From Ruegeria sp. R14_0 (GTDB taxonomy: Bacteria; Pseudomonadota; Alphaproteobacteria; Rhodobacterales; Rhodobacteraceae), in contig NZ_JAGHRC010000001.1 of NCBI RefSeq assembly GCF_017743975.1, forward strand, positions 992,001-1,056,000: DNA of 64,000 nt. Reading direction: 5' to 3'. Below, one piece after another: positions 52,156 through 62,345 of the stretch. The notes below the pieces were generated by a model. It had not been told where the DNA came from, searched no databases, and worked only from the letters and a program-made list of their open reading frames with translations. A program made the position numbers and the translations under genes. Position 1 is the first letter of the stretch. Every line of letters starts with the position of its first letter.

Positions 52156-53196
52156 ATGTCAGATATCTACATCCGCACCACGGGCCGCGCCGGGCGCATT
52201 ACTCTGACCCGGCCTAAGGCCTTGAATGCGCTTAGCTATGATATGTGCATGGCCATAGACACCGCCCTGCGCAACTGGCGCGAAGATGATGCCGTAGACC
52301 TGATCATACTGGACGCCGAGGGCGAAAAGGCGTTTTGCGCCGGCGGTGACATCGCCCAGCTTTATGACACCGGGATAAAAGGGGATTATGAATACGGGCG
52401 CACGTTCTGGCGGGATGAATATCGTCTGAACGCTCTGATCTTCGAATATCCCAAGCCGGTGGTCAGTTTTCTGCAGGGCTTCACCATGGGTGGTGGAGTT
52501 GGCATCGGCTGCCATGGCAGCGATCGCATCGTCGGCGAAAGCTCGCAAATCGCCCTGCCCGAATGCTCAATTGGGTTGGTTCCGGATGTGGGCAGCACAT
52601 TGATGCTGGCGCTCGCGCCCGGACGGTTGGGGGAATACTTGGGCATCACCGGGCAAAGGATGGGTCCTGCCGACGCGATTTTGGCCGGGTTCGCGGATCA
52701 CTACATCCCGATCGAACACTGGCAAGACCTGATCGAAATGCTCGAGGCATCCGGGAGCACCGACAGCCTTGAAACCCATTCCGAGACCCCGCCCGAAGGC
52801 GATCTGACCACCCTTCAATCCCAGATTGACGCGGATTTTGGCGGTGAGACCCTTGGTGATATCCTGAACAGCCTTCAAAACTCGGACAATGATAATGCCG
52901 CCGCAGCGTTAAAGTTGATCGGCCGGAACTCCCCGTTGTCCATGGCGTGCACCGTGGAAATCCTGCACCGGCTTCGCTCACCAACTCTGACCATGCGCAA
53001 GGCATTGGAGATGGAGTATCGCTTTACTTATCGCGCGATGGAGCACGGGGATTTTCTGGAAGGCATTCGGGCGCAGATCATAGACAAGGATCGCAACCCA
53101 AGCTGGCAGCATCAGGGCCAAGGCGTCCCCGCCGTGGCCGTTTCGAACATGCTGCAGCCATTGGGTGCGGACACTCTGACATTCGAGGAGGAATAA
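52156..53196 (+). CDS. 3-hydroxyisobutyryl-CoA hydrolase-like enoyl-CoA hydratase/isomerase
   Basis: 346 residues of the crotonase fold, longer than ordinary enoyl-CoA hydratases as is typical of HIBCH: GRITLTRPKALNALSYDMC, then AEGEKAFCAGGDIAQLYD, FTMGGGVGIGCHGSDRIVGE, ALPECSIGLVPDVGSTLMLA and the C-terminal LEMEYRFTYRAM block. It hydrolyses 3-hydroxyisobutyryl-CoA to the free acid. The ATG at 52156 follows GAGG; the longer open frame upstream overlaps the dehydrogenase. It begins 7 bases after that stop, and mmsB follows after 2 bases. Confidence 0.9.
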   Translation: MSDIYIRTTGRAGRITLTRPKALNALSYDMCMAIDTALRNWREDDAVDLIILDAEGEKAFCAGGDIAQLYDTGIKGDYEYGRTFWRDEYRLNALIFEYPKPVVSFLQGFTMGGGVGIGCHGSDRIVGESSQIALPECSIGLVPDVGSTLMLALAPGRLGEYLGITGQRMGPADAILAGFADHYIPIEHWQDLIEMLEASGSTDSLETHSETPPEGDLTTLQSQIDADFGGETLGDILNSLQNSDNDNAAAALKLIGRNSPLSMACTVEILHRLRSPTLTMRKALEMEYRFTYRAMEHGDFLEGIRAQIIDKDRNPSWQHQGQGVPAVAVSNMLQPLGADTLTFEEE

Positions 53197-53198
53197 CA

Positions 53199-54071
53199 AT
53201 GAAGATCGGGTTTATCGGCCTTGGCAACATGGGCAATCCGATGGCGGCCAACCTCGCCAAAGCGGGGCATGACGTGGTCGGTTTCGACATGGCGGATGTC
53301 AGCGTACCAGGCGTAACCATGGCCAGCTCTGGCGCTGAGGCAGCGACAGGTGCAGACATCGTTGTCACCATGTTGCCCAACGGGCAAATCCTGCGGGCTG
53401 TAGCGGGTGAAATTATCCCCACGATGAGCGCGGGCTCTACCTGGATTGATTGTTCCACCGTCGATGTCGACAGCGCGCGGGCCGTAGCGGATCAGGCGAA
53501 GGATGCAGGTGTTTTAGCCGTTGATGCGCCAGTATCGGGCGGTATCGGTGGCGCGGCTGCAGGAACGTTGACATTCATGGCCGGTGGCAGTGACGCGGCT
53601 TTCGAAAAGGCTGCCCCTCTGTTCGAGATCATGGGCCAAAAGGCCGTGCATTGCGGCGAGGCCGGTGCCGGTCAGGCCGCAAAAATCTGCAACAACATGA
53701 TCCTGGGCGTGACCATGATAACCACCTGCGAAGCCTTTGCGTTGGCAGACAAACTTGGACTGGACCGGCAAAAGATGTTTGACGTGGTCAGCACATCCTC
53801 GGGCTATAGCTGGACAATGAACGCCTATTGCCCGGCGCCGGGCGTCGGACCCGCAAGTCCAGCGGACAATGATTATCAGCCCGGGTTTGCCGCGGAACTG
53901 ATGCTGAAAGACTTACGTCTCAGCCAGCAGGCCGCCGAAAGCTCAGATGCAGATACGCCAATGGGTCAGGTTGCAACCGAACTGTATGAACAGTTTGTTG
54001 AGTCGGAAAACGGTCTGGGCAAGGATTTCTCGGCGATGCTTCCGCGGTTCGAAAAGCGCGGGCGGTCGTAG
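53199..54071 (+). CDS. mmsB: 3-hydroxyisobutyrate dehydrogenase
   Basis: 290 residues of the beta-hydroxyacid dehydrogenase family: NAD-binding GFIGLGNMGNPMAANLAKAG, substrate-binding DAPVSGGIGGAAAGTLTFM, and the catalytic lysine K162 in GQAAKICNN. It oxidises 3-hydroxyisobutyrate to methylmalonate semialdehyde, the substrate of MmsA. The start has GAGGAGG upstream, and the gene is the third of a tight operon. Confidence 0.95.
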   Translation: MKIGFIGLGNMGNPMAANLAKAGHDVVGFDMADVSVPGVTMASSGAEAATGADIVVTMLPNGQILRAVAGEIIPTMSAGSTWIDCSTVDVDSARAVADQAKDAGVLAVDAPVSGGIGGAAAGTLTFMAGGSDAAFEKAAPLFEIMGQKAVHCGEAGAGQAAKICNNMILGVTMITTCEAFALADKLGLDRQKMFDVVSTSSGYSWTMNAYCPAPGVGPASPADNDYQPGFAAELMLKDLRLSQQAAESSDADTPMGQVATELYEQFVESENGLGKDFSAMLPRFEKRGRS

Positions 54072-54080
54072 TTTGACCAG

Positions 54081-54443
54081 TTATGGGCTGACTATGATTT
54101 TGGGCGGTTTTACATCGCCCGATACAAATCTGTCGCATCTGGCCAATGCGTTGGCGAGCTTTACAGAACCATCGTGATCGAAGGGTGTTGCGTGCCACTG
54201 TTTTATCAAGCTGTTAATATAAGCGTCGACCGGCTGCCTACCATTACCGGGATATGCTTCGACTCGCAGGCGTGAAGCGATCTCACGCAATCTGGAATCA
54301 AACTTTGGGTCGTCAGTTTCTATCACCGAAAACAGCGCACTGCATTCGCAGTGCAGTTGCGCCAACGAACAAACACCGGCGGCGGCGTAAGTTCCTGAAA
54401 TAACAAAACCAGCCGCCAAGACTGTTCTGTGCGCGAACTTCAC
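54081..54443 (-). CDS. Small secreted protein coupled to uvrA
   Basis: 120 residues. The N-terminus [20 protein letters not shown] looks like a signal peptide, followed by a cysteine-containing stretch ([16 protein letters not shown]) and a short soluble domain. I recognise no family. Its ATG overlaps the uvrA stop by four bases (ATGA), which argues for a real gene, though base composition is lower in GC than its neighbours. It could be a recent arrival or a degraded gene. Confidence 0.55.
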   Translation of the reverse strand: MKFAHRTVLAAGFVISGTYAAAGVCSLAQLHCECSALFSVIETDDPKFDSRLREIASRLRVEAYPGNGRQPVDAYINSLIKQWHATPFDHDGSVKLANALARCDRFVSGDVKPPKIIVSP

Positions 54444-57298
54444 TCGGCCGCTACTTTTTTGCCTTCCAGCATCGGTTTGAGATACCGGCCGGTATGGCTG
54501 CGTTCGACCTCGGCCACCTCTTCGGGGGTTCCGGTCGCTACGATCTCACCCCCGCCGTCGCCGCCCTCGGGGCCGATGTCGATGATGTGGTCCGCCGTTT
54601 TGACGACGTCCAGATTGTGCTCGATCACGACAACCGTGTTCCCTTGGTCCACCAGTTCGTGCAGCACTTCCAACAACTTACGAACATCTTCGAAGTGCAG
54701 GCCGGTGGTCGGCTCATCCAGAATGTACAGCGTTCGACCGGTTGAACGTTTAGATAGTTCCTTCGACAACTTAACCCGCTGGGCCTCACCCCCGGACAGG
54801 GTTGTGGCTTGTTGACCGACCTTGATGTAACCCAACCCAACACGCGCCAGCGCGTCCATCTTGTCGCGGATCGAGGGAACGGCCTTAAAGAACTCCTGCG
54901 CGTCCTCCACTGTCATATCAAGCACATCGGCGATCGACTTGCCCTTGAACTTGATCTCCAGAGTTTCGCGATTGTACCGCGCTCCTTTGCAGGTTTCGCA
55001 CGTCACATAGACGTCGGGCAGAAAGTGCATCTCGATCTTGATGACGCCGTCACCCTGACACGCCTCACACCGGCCACCCTTGACGTTAAAGCTGAACCGC
55101 CCCGGCTTATACCCGCGCGCTTTGGCCTCTGGCAGACCGGCGAACCAGTCGCGGATCGGAGTGAAGGCACCGGTGTAAGTCGCTGGATTCGAACGCGGAG
55201 TTCGCCCAATCGGTCGTTGGTCAATGTCAATGACCTTGTCAAGGTGCTCCAACCCTTTGATCGTCTCACAGGGCGCAGGCGTCTGTCGTGCGCCGTTCAG
55301 CCGCATCGAGGCCGTTTTGAACAATGTCTCAATCGTAAGGGTGGACTTACCACCGCCAGAGACACCCGTGACGCAAACAAACTTACCCAATGGGAACTCT
55401 GCGGTCACGTTCTTGAGGTTGTTCCCGGTCGCCTTGACAACGGTGACTTTCTTTTTGTTGCCCTTCCGGCGCTCTGCGGGAACCGAAATCTCTCGCGCGC
55501 CCGCGAGATACTGACCGGTCATCGAGGCCGCGTCCGACGCGATTTCCGCAGGCGTGCCCTTGCTGACCACCTGACCACCGTGCACACCAGCACCGGGGCC
55601 GATATCAAACACGTAGTCGGCTTCGCGAATGGCTTCCTCGTCGTGCTCGACCACGATCACGGTGTTCCCCTGATCCCGCAGGTTTTTCAGGGTCCCCAGC
55701 AATCGGTCGTTGTCACGCTGATGCAGGCCAATAGAGGGCTCGTCCAGAACGTACAGCACGCCGGTTAGACCCGACCCGATCTGGCTGGCCAGACGAATGC
55801 GCTGGCTTTCACCGCCGGACAGAGTGCCGCTTGAACGCGACAGCGTAAGGTACTCGAGACCCACGTTATTCAGGAAACCCAACCGCTCGCGGATTTCCTT
55901 GAGGATGGCACGGGCGATTTCGTTTTTCTGAACACTCAGATGGTTCGGCGCATCCTCGATCCAGGCCAGAGCCTCTCTGATCGACATCTGAACCACCTGC
56001 CCGACATGCAGACCCGCGATCTTGACGGCCAGAGCTTCGGGCCGCAAGCGATACCCTTCGCAGGTGCCGCAGGGCCGGTTGTTCTGATACCGTTCGAACT
56101 CTTCCCGGATCCACGCGCTGTCGGTCTCGCGATAGCGACGCTCCATATTGGGGATAACGCCCTCAAAGCTTCGGGTCACCTGATAGACCCGCCCGCCTTC
56201 GTCATAGCGGAACTGGATCTCTTCGTCGCCCGAGCCGCGCAGGAACACCTGCTGCACCTTGGCTGGCAGATCTTTCCACGGGGTGTTCTTGTCGAATTCG
56301 TAGTGTCGCGCAATCGCTTCGATGGTTTGCAGAAAGTATGGGGACTTGCCCTTGCGCCACGGCGCCAGTGCCCCATCGTACAGCTTGAGCGTCTGATCAG
56401 GCACCACAAGGCGTTCGTCAAAGAACAGCTCGACCCCTAGACCGTCGCAATCCGGGCAAGCGCCAAACGGTGCGTTGAACGAAAACAGGCGCGGCTCGAT
56501 TTCGGGGATCGTGAACCCGCTGACCGGACAGGCAAAGTTTTCGCTGAACGTGATCCGTTCCGGGTCGCCTTCGCGGGGGGCGGTTTCCAGAATCGCGATG
56601 CCATCGGCCAGGTCCAAGGCCGTGCGCAGACTGTCGGCCAGCCGGGTCTCCATCCCTTCGCGTACGACCAGACGATCCACGACTACGTCGATATCGTGGC
56701 GGAATTTCTTGTCCAGCGTGGGCGGTTCGTCCAGTTCGTAGAACTCTCCGTCGACTTTCACACGCTGGAAACCCTGCTTGCGCAATTCCAGAAACTCTTT
56801 TTTGTACTCGCCCTTACGGTCGCGCACGATCGGAGCCAGAAGGTAACCGCGCGTCCCCTCCTCCATCGTCATGATGCGGTCGACCATGTCCTGAACCTGC
56901 TGGGCCTCAATCGGAAGGCCGGTGGCCGGACTGTAAGGCGTCCCTGCGCGGGCAAAGAGCAAACGCAGGTAGTCATAAATCTCGGTCACGGTGCCGACGG
57001 TCGAACGAGGGTTTTTCGAGGTTGTCTTCTGCTCGATCGAAATCGCCGGGGACAGACCGCTAATGTGGTCAACATCCGGCTTTTCCATCATGTCGAGGAA
57101 CTGGCGCGCGTAGGCCGACAGGCTTTCGACATAACGGCGCTGGCCTTCGGCATAAACCGTGTCAAAGGCCAAGGACGACTTGCCAGACCCCGACAAACCG
57201 GTGATCACCACCAGCTGATCCCGCGGGATGTCTACATCGATCCCCTTGAGGTTATGCTCGCGCGCGCCGCGCACCTCGATATTCTTAAGCTCAGCCAT
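54440..57298 (-). CDS. uvrA: Excinuclease ABC subunit UvrA
   Basis: 952 residues; damage recognition ATPase of nucleotide excision repair. Two ABC ATPase domains with Walker A motifs GLSGSGKSS and GVSGGGKST, two ABC signatures ([20 protein letters not shown] and [18 protein letters not shown]), and zinc modules CPDCDG and CEACQG...CETCKG. Length is typical. The start at 57298 ([16 protein letters not shown]) is preferred over the frame start. A LexA box lies 68 bases upstream, so it belongs to the SOS regulon. Confidence 0.97.
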   Translation of the reverse strand: MAELKNIEVRGAREHNLKGIDVDIPRDQLVVITGLSGSGKSSLAFDTVYAEGQRRYVESLSAYARQFLDMMEKPDVDHISGLSPAISIEQKTTSKNPRSTVGTVTEIYDYLRLLFARAGTPYSPATGLPIEAQQVQDMVDRIMTMEEGTRGYLLAPIVRDRKGEYKKEFLELRKQGFQRVKVDGEFYELDEPPTLDKKFRHDIDVVVDRLVVREGMETRLADSLRTALDLADGIAILETAPREGDPERITFSENFACPVSGFTIPEIEPRLFSFNAPFGACPDCDGLGVELFFDERLVVPDQTLKLYDGALAPWRKGKSPYFLQTIEAIARHYEFDKNTPWKDLPAKVQQVFLRGSGDEEIQFRYDEGGRVYQVTRSFEGVIPNMERRYRETDSAWIREEFERYQNNRPCGTCEGYRLRPEALAVKIAGLHVGQVVQMSIREALAWIEDAPNHLSVQKNEIARAILKEIRERLGFLNNVGLEYLTLSRSSGTLSGGESQRIRLASQIGSGLTGVLYVLDEPSIGLHQRDNDRLLGTLKNLRDQGNTVIVVEHDEEAIREADYVFDIGPGAGVHGGQVVSKGTPAEIASDAASMTGQYLAGAREISVPAERRKGNKKKVTVVKATGNNLKNVTAEFPLGKFVCVTGVSGGGKSTLTIETLFKTASMRLNGARQTPAPCETIKGLEHLDKVIDIDQRPIGRTPRSNPATYTGAFTPIRDWFAGLPEAKARGYKPGRFSFNVKGGRCEACQGDGVIKIEMHFLPDVYVTCETCKGARYNRETLEIKFKGKSIADVLDMTVEDAQEFFKAVPSIRDKMDALARVGLGYIKVGQQATTLSGGEAQRVKLSKELSKRSTGRTLYILDEPTTGLHFEDVRKLLEVLHELVDQGNTVVVIEHNLDVVKTADHIIDIGPEGGDGGGEIVATGTPEEVAEVERSHTGRYLKPMLEGKKVAAE

Positions 57299-57365
57299 TT
57301 TGGCCCCCAACACACAAGTGTCTTAGAAATAGGCGAGCCGGGCTGAGTCTCCAACAGAAAAGTTA

Positions 57366-57380
57366 GAACAAAGTGTGAAC
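57366..57380 (-). promoter_or_regulatory. LexA (SOS) box upstream of uvrA
   Basis: On the minus strand GTTC-N7-GTTC (plus strand GAACAAAGTGTGAAC), the direct-repeat form used by alphaproteobacterial LexA. It lies 68 bases upstream of the uvrA start. UvrA is a standard SOS target, so the two facts agree. Confidence 0.85.
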
Positions 57381-57475
57381 AATCGGTTTATTGCCGACAC
57401 ATCCTGACATCATGCGTTTCAAGGCATCGCTGCCCGTACAAAACTTAACCACATTGCCCTAAGCGAAGGAGAAAA

Positions 57476-57552
57476 TGGCGCGGTTGACGGGGCTCGAACC
57501 CGCGACCCCCGGCGTGACAGGCCGGTACTCTAACCAACTGAGCTACAACCGC
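57476..57552 (-). tRNA. tRNA-Asp (GTC), copy 2
   Basis: 77 bases with encoded CCA. The minus-strand acceptor stem is GCGGTTG/CAACCGC, the anticodon loop CCTGTCACG gives anticodon GTC, and the T loop GGGTTCGAGCCCC is standard. It differs from the other copy only in one D-arm base (GTTGGTTAG against GATGGTTAG). Confidence 0.97.
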
Positions 57553-57598
57553 GCATCTATTTTCGTGATCCCTTAACCCGGATCCAGGCTGACAGCAG

Positions 57599-57675
57599 TG
57601 GCGCGGTTGACGGGGCTCGAACCCGCGACCCCCGGCGTGACAGGCCGGTACTCTAACCATCTGAGCTACAACCGC
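57599..57675 (-). tRNA. tRNA-Asp (GTC), copy 1
   Basis: 77 bases with encoded CCA; same anticodon GTC and stems as the neighbouring copy. The 46-base spacer suggests a shared transcript from the promoter at 57707-57735. Confidence 0.97.
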
Positions 57676-57706
57676 CCGCTGTTCGTTCATCGCTGAACGT
57701 TTGGGT

Positions 57707-57735
57707 GTATTATGGCTACGCCCCGACATCGTCAA
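57707..57735 (-). promoter_or_regulatory. Promoter of the tRNA-Asp pair
   Basis: On the minus strand TTGACG, 17 bases, then TAATAC, a near-consensus sigma-70 promoter. It lies 32 bases upstream of the first tRNA-Asp. Confidence 0.85.
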
Positions 57736-57848
57736 GCGGCGTTTTGAAGTTTTTTCGAAGAAGCTGATTTTTTCCGAATTGGCCCCCTGCCCGCGACCGT
57801 GAAAAACCCGCTTGTGGAACCAACGACCCGATTTCGCACCCGACCATC

Positions 57849-57877
57849 TTGCCAAGCCTTCCGACTCGCTGTAACTG
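57849..57877 (+). promoter_or_regulatory. Promoter of tRNA-Val
   Basis: TTGCCA, 17 bases, then TAACTG, ending 10 bases before the tRNA-Val start. The -10 is weaker than that of the tRNA-Asp promoter. Confidence 0.55.
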
Positions 57878-57887
57878 CACCGTCTAC

Positions 57888-57962
57888 GGGTGATTAGCTC
57901 AGTGGTAGAGCGCTTCGTTCACATCGAAGATGTCAGGAGTTCAAATCTCTTATCACCCACCA
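57888..57962 (+). tRNA. tRNA-Val (CAC)
   Basis: 75 bases: GGGTGAT/ATCACCC acceptor stem, D arm TAGCTCAGTGGTAGAGC, anticodon stem-loop CTTCG-TTCACAT-CGAAG with CAC, T arm AGGAGTTCAAATCTCT and encoded CCA. It reads GTG codons. Confidence 0.97.
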
Positions 57963-58090
57963 TCCTCTTATTGAGCCCTTGCGCCAGCTAAGCACTTGAA
58001 TCGGCAAAGCTTGCCAGGTCGCGCATCTGTTGCGTATCGTCCTTCTGTCCGCCGTAACCTTCAGCGGCGCTGATCGGCGGGGTTAATGAA

Positions 58091-59677
58091 ATGGCCAAAC
58101 TGAAGCGGGACATTGGCCTTCTTGGCCTGACCTTCATCTCGGTTGGCGGAATCATCGGGTCTGGCTGGCTATTTGGTCCATTGCTTGCGGTTCAACACGC
58201 TGGGCCAGCCGCGATCCTGTCGTGGGTCATCGGTGCGACGGCCATGTTCGTTCTGGCGATAACCTTTGCCGAGATTTCGGCCATGTTGCCCATTCCCGGA
58301 GGCATCGCGCGCGTTCCGCAGTTCTCGCACGGCAATATCGTTTCCATGGCAATGGGATGGACCGCCTGGATTGGGTACAACACCACAGCCCCGATCGAGG
58401 TCGAGGCAATGCTGAAATATCTCGCGCCTTATGCGCCGTGGCTGCATGCCGCCGACACGGGTGACCTGACCGGCGCGGGTATCACGGTGGCCTTGTTCTT
58501 CATGCTGCTTTTCGTGGTGATCAATGCGCTGGGTGTGAAGTTCTTTGCGCAGGTCAATGCGACCCTCACCTGGGCCAAGATCGCTATCCCGATTGTGCTT
58601 TCGGTGCTTCTGATTGCCAGCCGTTTCGATACCGCGAACTTCACCTCACCGGACGGATTTGCGCCCTACGGCCTGCAAGGAATCATGGCAGCCGTTTCAA
58701 CGGGCGGAGTCATCTTCTCCTTCATAGGCTTTCGCCACGTGGTCGACATGGCCGGAGAGGTCAAGAACCCCAAGATCGCCATCCCGGCCGCCTTGGTATT
58801 GTCCATTGTTTTGTGCGCGGCTATTTATATTGGTCTGCAAATCGCCTTTATCGGCGCTCTTGATCCGACGTTGATACAGAACGGTTGGGCAAACCTGTCC
58901 TTTGGTGGTCAGGGACCGCTGGACGGAGTGATCCTGTCCGTCGGGATCGTCTGGTTTCTGAGCGTGCTGAACGTCGGCTCGATCATTGGCCCGTTTGGGA
59001 ATGGCCTTGTATCCACGGGATCAAACGCGCGGATCGCGCTTGCCCTGTCCAAAAATGGCTTTCTCCCCAAACGGCTGCAAGTGTTATCTTCGTTCGGGGT
59101 GCCGCTCTGGGCCTTGGCCCTGAACTACCTGATTGGCGTGCTGTTTCTTCTTACGGTGCCGTTCACCACGGTTATCGCCCTGAATGGCGCGGCCATCGTA
59201 ATGTCCTTCGCGGTGGGTCCCATCGCGGTTGTGTGCTTGCGTCACCTGATGCCGGATCACCCAAGGTCGATCCGCATCCCGATGGTGAAAATCGTTGCCG
59301 TTTCGGCCTTCTCCATCGCAACCCTGATCGTTTATTGGAGCGGTTGGGATACGGTCTGGCGGCTCGGCATCGCACTTATCGTCGGCGGCGCTCTCTTGCT
59401 GGCCCGGTTCCGAAATCGCCTGGATGAGATGGACGTGACCGAGGCGCTTTGGCTGGTGCCCTATTTCGCCGGAATCGGCCTGATCTCGTATCTGGGTCAG
59501 TTCGGGGAAGGTGCGCAAAAACAAATCCTCTTCGGATGGGACATCGCGTTGTGCATCCTGTTTTCAGCTGTGATTTTCGGGCTCGCAGTACGCTCGGCCC
59601 TGTCGGTCGAAAAGTTCCAGAAATATATCGCAGAAGAGGAAATTCTGGACCCCAAACAGCCCGTCATCGGCCTGTAA
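58091..59677 (+). CDS. APC-superfamily amino acid permease
   Basis: 528 residues with about 12-14 membrane helices. The first helix carries the family motif VGGIIGSGWLFGPLLA; FAEISAMLPIPGG and FRHVVDMAGEVKNP (the conserved E-x2-NP) follow. It probably imports an amino acid with protons; the closest pattern is the aspartate:proton symporter group, but the substrate is not certain. It lies alone between tRNA genes and lon and ends in a two-way terminator. Confidence 0.88.
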   Translation: MAKLKRDIGLLGLTFISVGGIIGSGWLFGPLLAVQHAGPAAILSWVIGATAMFVLAITFAEISAMLPIPGGIARVPQFSHGNIVSMAMGWTAWIGYNTTAPIEVEAMLKYLAPYAPWLHAADTGDLTGAGITVALFFMLLFVVINALGVKFFAQVNATLTWAKIAIPIVLSVLLIASRFDTANFTSPDGFAPYGLQGIMAAVSTGGVIFSFIGFRHVVDMAGEVKNPKIAIPAALVLSIVLCAAIYIGLQIAFIGALDPTLIQNGWANLSFGGQGPLDGVILSVGIVWFLSVLNVGSIIGPFGNGLVSTGSNARIALALSKNGFLPKRLQVLSSFGVPLWALALNYLIGVLFLLTVPFTTVIALNGAAIVMSFAVGPIAVVCLRHLMPDHPRSIRIPMVKIVAVSAFSIATLIVYWSGWDTVWRLGIALIVGGALLLARFRNRLDEMDVTEALWLVPYFAGIGLISYLGQFGEGAQKQILFGWDIALCILFSAVIFGLAVRSALSVEKFQKYIAEEEILDPKQPVIGL

Positions 59678-59680
59678 CAA

Positions 59681-59710
59681 AAAAAAGGCGGGGTCTCCCC
59701 CGCCTTTTTT
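59681..59710. terminator. Bidirectional terminator between the permease gene and lon
   Basis: AAAAAAGGCGGG and CCCGCCTTTTTT form a 12-bp stem with a 6-base loop and T-runs on both strands. Confidence 0.95.
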
Positions 59711-59725
59711 GTGTGTTTGTCACAC

Positions 59726-62134
59726 TTAGTGCGTTGTCGCCGCCGGACCTGCGCTGTCCGCAGTCTTTGCGGCGGCGGCCGCTGCCTCTTCTGCGGCCTC
59801 ATCCCAGTCGATGGGCTCGGGCTCGCGGACCAGTGCTGCTTTCAGAACTTCGGACACGTGCTTGACCGGAACGATCTTCAGGCCTTCCTTCACATTGTCC
59901 GGGATTTCGGCCAGATCCTTTTCGTTCTCTTCCGGGATCAGAACGGTCTTGATACCACCGCGCAGCGCCGCCAGCAGTTTCTCTTTCAAACCACCGATCG
60001 GCATCGCATTGCCGCGCAACGAGACCTCGCCTGTCATGGCGATATCCTTGCGAACCGGAATACCGGTCAACACGGACACAATAGACGTCACCATGGCCAA
60101 GCCCGCTGACGGACCGTCTTTGGGCGTCGCCCCATCCGGTACGTGGACGTGAATATCCAGCTTGTCGAACTTAGGCGGCTTGACCCCGATCTGGGGCGAA
60201 ATCGACCGCACATAGGACGAGGCCGCATCGATGGATTCCTTCATCACATCGCCCAGCTTACCGGTGGTCTTCATCCGACCCTTACCCGGCAATTTCAGCG
60301 CCTCAATGTGCAGCAGATCGCCACCAACGGAAGTGTAGGCCAGACCAGTGACCACACCGACCTGATCGTCCTGTTCAGCCAGACCATAGCGGTACTTTGG
60401 CACGCCCAGGAAGTCATCAAGGTTCTCCGGCGTCACGGTGATCTCGTCGGCTTCTTTCTTGACGATCTTGGTCAGCGATTTCCGGGCCACTTTTGCGATT
60501 TCACGTTCGAGGTTCCGCACACCCGCCTCGCGCGTGTAGGTGCGGATGATCTTCTGCAGCGCTTCATCGGTCAGCTCAAATTCCTTGGCCTTCAGACCGT
60601 GGTTTTTGATCTGCTTGCCGATCAGGTGCTGCTTGGCGATCTCGCTCTTTTCCTCTTCGGTGTAACCGGCCAGCGGGATGATCTCCATCCGGTCCAGCAG
60701 AGGCCCAGGCATGTTGTAGCTGTTGGACGTGGTCAGGAACATCACGTTGGACAGGTCATACTCGACCTCCAAATAGTGATCCATGAACGTGCTGTTCTGT
60801 TCCGGGTCCAACACTTCAAGCATCGCCGAGGCCGGATCGCCACGGAAGTCCTGACCCATCTTGTCGATCTCGTCGAGCAGGATGAGCGGGTTCGTGGTTT
60901 TTGCCTTTTTCAGCGCCTGGATGATCTTGCCAGGCATCGAACCGATATAGGTCCGGCGGTGACCGCGAATCTCGGATTCGTCGCGCACACCACCCAGCGA
61001 GATGCGAATGAACTCGCGCCCCGTGGCTTTGGCAACCGACTTACCCAGCGAGGTCTTACCCACACCCGGAGGGCCAACAAGGCACAGGATCGGGCCTTTC
61101 AGCTTTTTCGAACGCTGCTGAACGGCAAGATACTCAACGATCCGCTCTTTGACCTTTTCAAGGCCATAGTGATCGTCATCCAGAATCTCCTGCGCGCGTC
61201 CCAGATCCTTTTTGACGCGGGATTTGGTGCCCCACGGCAGAGCCAGAATCCAGTCCAGATAGTTGCGCACAACGGTGGCCTCAGCCGACATCGGGCTCAT
61301 GTTGCGCAGCTTCTTCAGCTCGCCTTCGGCCTTTTCGCGCGCCTCTTTCGACAGCTTGGTCTCAGCGATCTTGGCTTCCAGCTCTGCGACTTCGTTGCTG
61401 CCGTCCTCGCCATCGCCCAACTCCTTCTGAATGGCCTTCATCTGCTCATTCAGATAGTACTCGCGCTGCGTCTTCTCCATCTGGGATTTGACGCGGGTCT
61501 TGATCTTTTTCTCGACCTGCAGAACCGACATTTCGCCCTGCATCAGGCCATAGACCTTTTCAAGCCGCTCGCTGACGCTGAGGGTTTCCAGCAGTTCCTG
61601 CTTTTGCTCGACCTCAATGCCCAAGTGACCCGACACCAGATCGGCCAGCTTGGCGGGTTCGGTGGTTTCGCCCACGGCGGTCAAGGCTTCTTCGGGGATG
61701 TTCTTGCGCACTTTTGCGTAACGCTCGAACTCATCCGCGACCGTGCGCTGCAGCGCTTCGGTCGTGGTGACATCGCCCGGAATTTCGGTCAGATACTCGG
61801 CACGGGCCTCAAAGAAATCTTCGTTTTCAAGGAATTCCGTGATTTGCACACGTGCCTGACCTTCGACCAGCACCTTCACGGTACCGTCCGGCAATTTCAG
61901 CAATTGCAACACATTGGCCAGCACGCCCGACCGATAGATGCCATCCACGGTGGGGTCATCATCACTCGGGTCGATCTGACTGGACAACAGAATCTGCTTG
62001 TCGTCCTGCATCACTTCTTCCAGTGCGCGGACGGATTTTTCCCGACCGACGAACAGCGGCACGATCATATGCGGGAAGACCACGATATCGCGCAGCGGCA
62101 GCACTGGGTATGAGGAGTTCAGGGGCTCTTGCAT
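59726..62134 (-). CDS. lon: ATP-dependent protease Lon
   Basis: 802 residues: N-terminal substrate domain ([20 protein letters not shown]), AAA+ domain with Walker [15 protein letters not shown] and Walker [14 protein letters not shown], and the serine protease domain with the catalytic Ser in [10 protein letters not shown] and Lys in GLKEKLLAA. It degrades misfolded and regulatory proteins. The C-terminus has an extra Ala-rich tail. A heat-shock type promoter lies about 80-108 bases upstream. Confidence 0.97.
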   Translation of the reverse strand: MQEPLNSSYPVLPLRDIVVFPHMIVPLFVGREKSVRALEEVMQDDKQILLSSQIDPSDDDPTVDGIYRSGVLANVLQLLKLPDGTVKVLVEGQARVQITEFLENEDFFEARAEYLTEIPGDVTTTEALQRTVADEFERYAKVRKNIPEEALTAVGETTEPAKLADLVSGHLGIEVEQKQELLETLSVSERLEKVYGLMQGEMSVLQVEKKIKTRVKSQMEKTQREYYLNEQMKAIQKELGDGEDGSNEVAELEAKIAETKLSKEAREKAEGELKKLRNMSPMSAEATVVRNYLDWILALPWGTKSRVKKDLGRAQEILDDDHYGLEKVKERIVEYLAVQQRSKKLKGPILCLVGPPGVGKTSLGKSVAKATGREFIRISLGGVRDESEIRGHRRTYIGSMPGKIIQALKKAKTTNPLILLDEIDKMGQDFRGDPASAMLEVLDPEQNSTFMDHYLEVEYDLSNVMFLTTSNSYNMPGPLLDRMEIIPLAGYTEEEKSEIAKQHLIGKQIKNHGLKAKEFELTDEALQKIIRTYTREAGVRNLEREIAKVARKSLTKIVKKEADEITVTPENLDDFLGVPKYRYGLAEQDDQVGVVTGLAYTSVGGDLLHIEALKLPGKGRMKTTGKLGDVMKESIDAASSYVRSISPQIGVKPPKFDKLDIHVHVPDGATPKDGPSAGLAMVTSIVSVLTGIPVRKDIAMTGEVSLRGNAMPIGGLKEKLLAALRGGIKTVLIPEENEKDLAEIPDNVKEGLKIVPVKHVSEVLKAALVREPEPIDWDEAAEEAAAAAAKTADSAGPAATTH

Positions 62135-62215
62135 GCTCTATCCTTATCATTGGCAAGACGGCTCTGGTCCCTCATAGAGGCAACGCCCGGCCGTCTCCTG
62201 TCTTGGACGATAAAG

Positions 62216-62242
62216 GTGGGGCAGTATGTGCCCCATTTCAAC
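62216..62242 (-). promoter_or_regulatory. RpoH (sigma-32) type promoter of lon
   Basis: On the minus strand GTTGAA (-35) and CCCCAC (-10) are separated by 15 bases, close to the heat-shock consensus CTTGAA / CCCCAT. A palindrome TGGGGCA-GTATG-TGCCCCA (62217-62235) overlaps the -10 and spacer. Lon is a classic heat-shock gene, so the reading fits. Confidence 0.7.
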
Positions 62243-62312
62243 CTCACCGCCATCTCTCGTGATGAGAATGACCCGAGGTGTTCGGGACTGCAAGGCGCCT
62301 GATGGACTAATC

Positions 62313-62336
62313 GGCGATTTTGGTCATCAAATCGCC
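62313..62336 (-). terminator. Inverted repeat after tgt
   Basis: GGCGATTT and AAATCGCC form an 8-bp perfect stem with an 8-base loop, about 10 bases after the tgt stop. There is no T-run, so it may be a weak terminator or an RNA-stabilising hairpin. Confidence 0.45.
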
Positions 62337-62345
62337 AAACGCCCA

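Noticed and set aside
60143..62113. A 656-codon plus-strand frame opposite lon
   Set aside because: Antisense shadow of lon; no ribosome-binding site and no family features.
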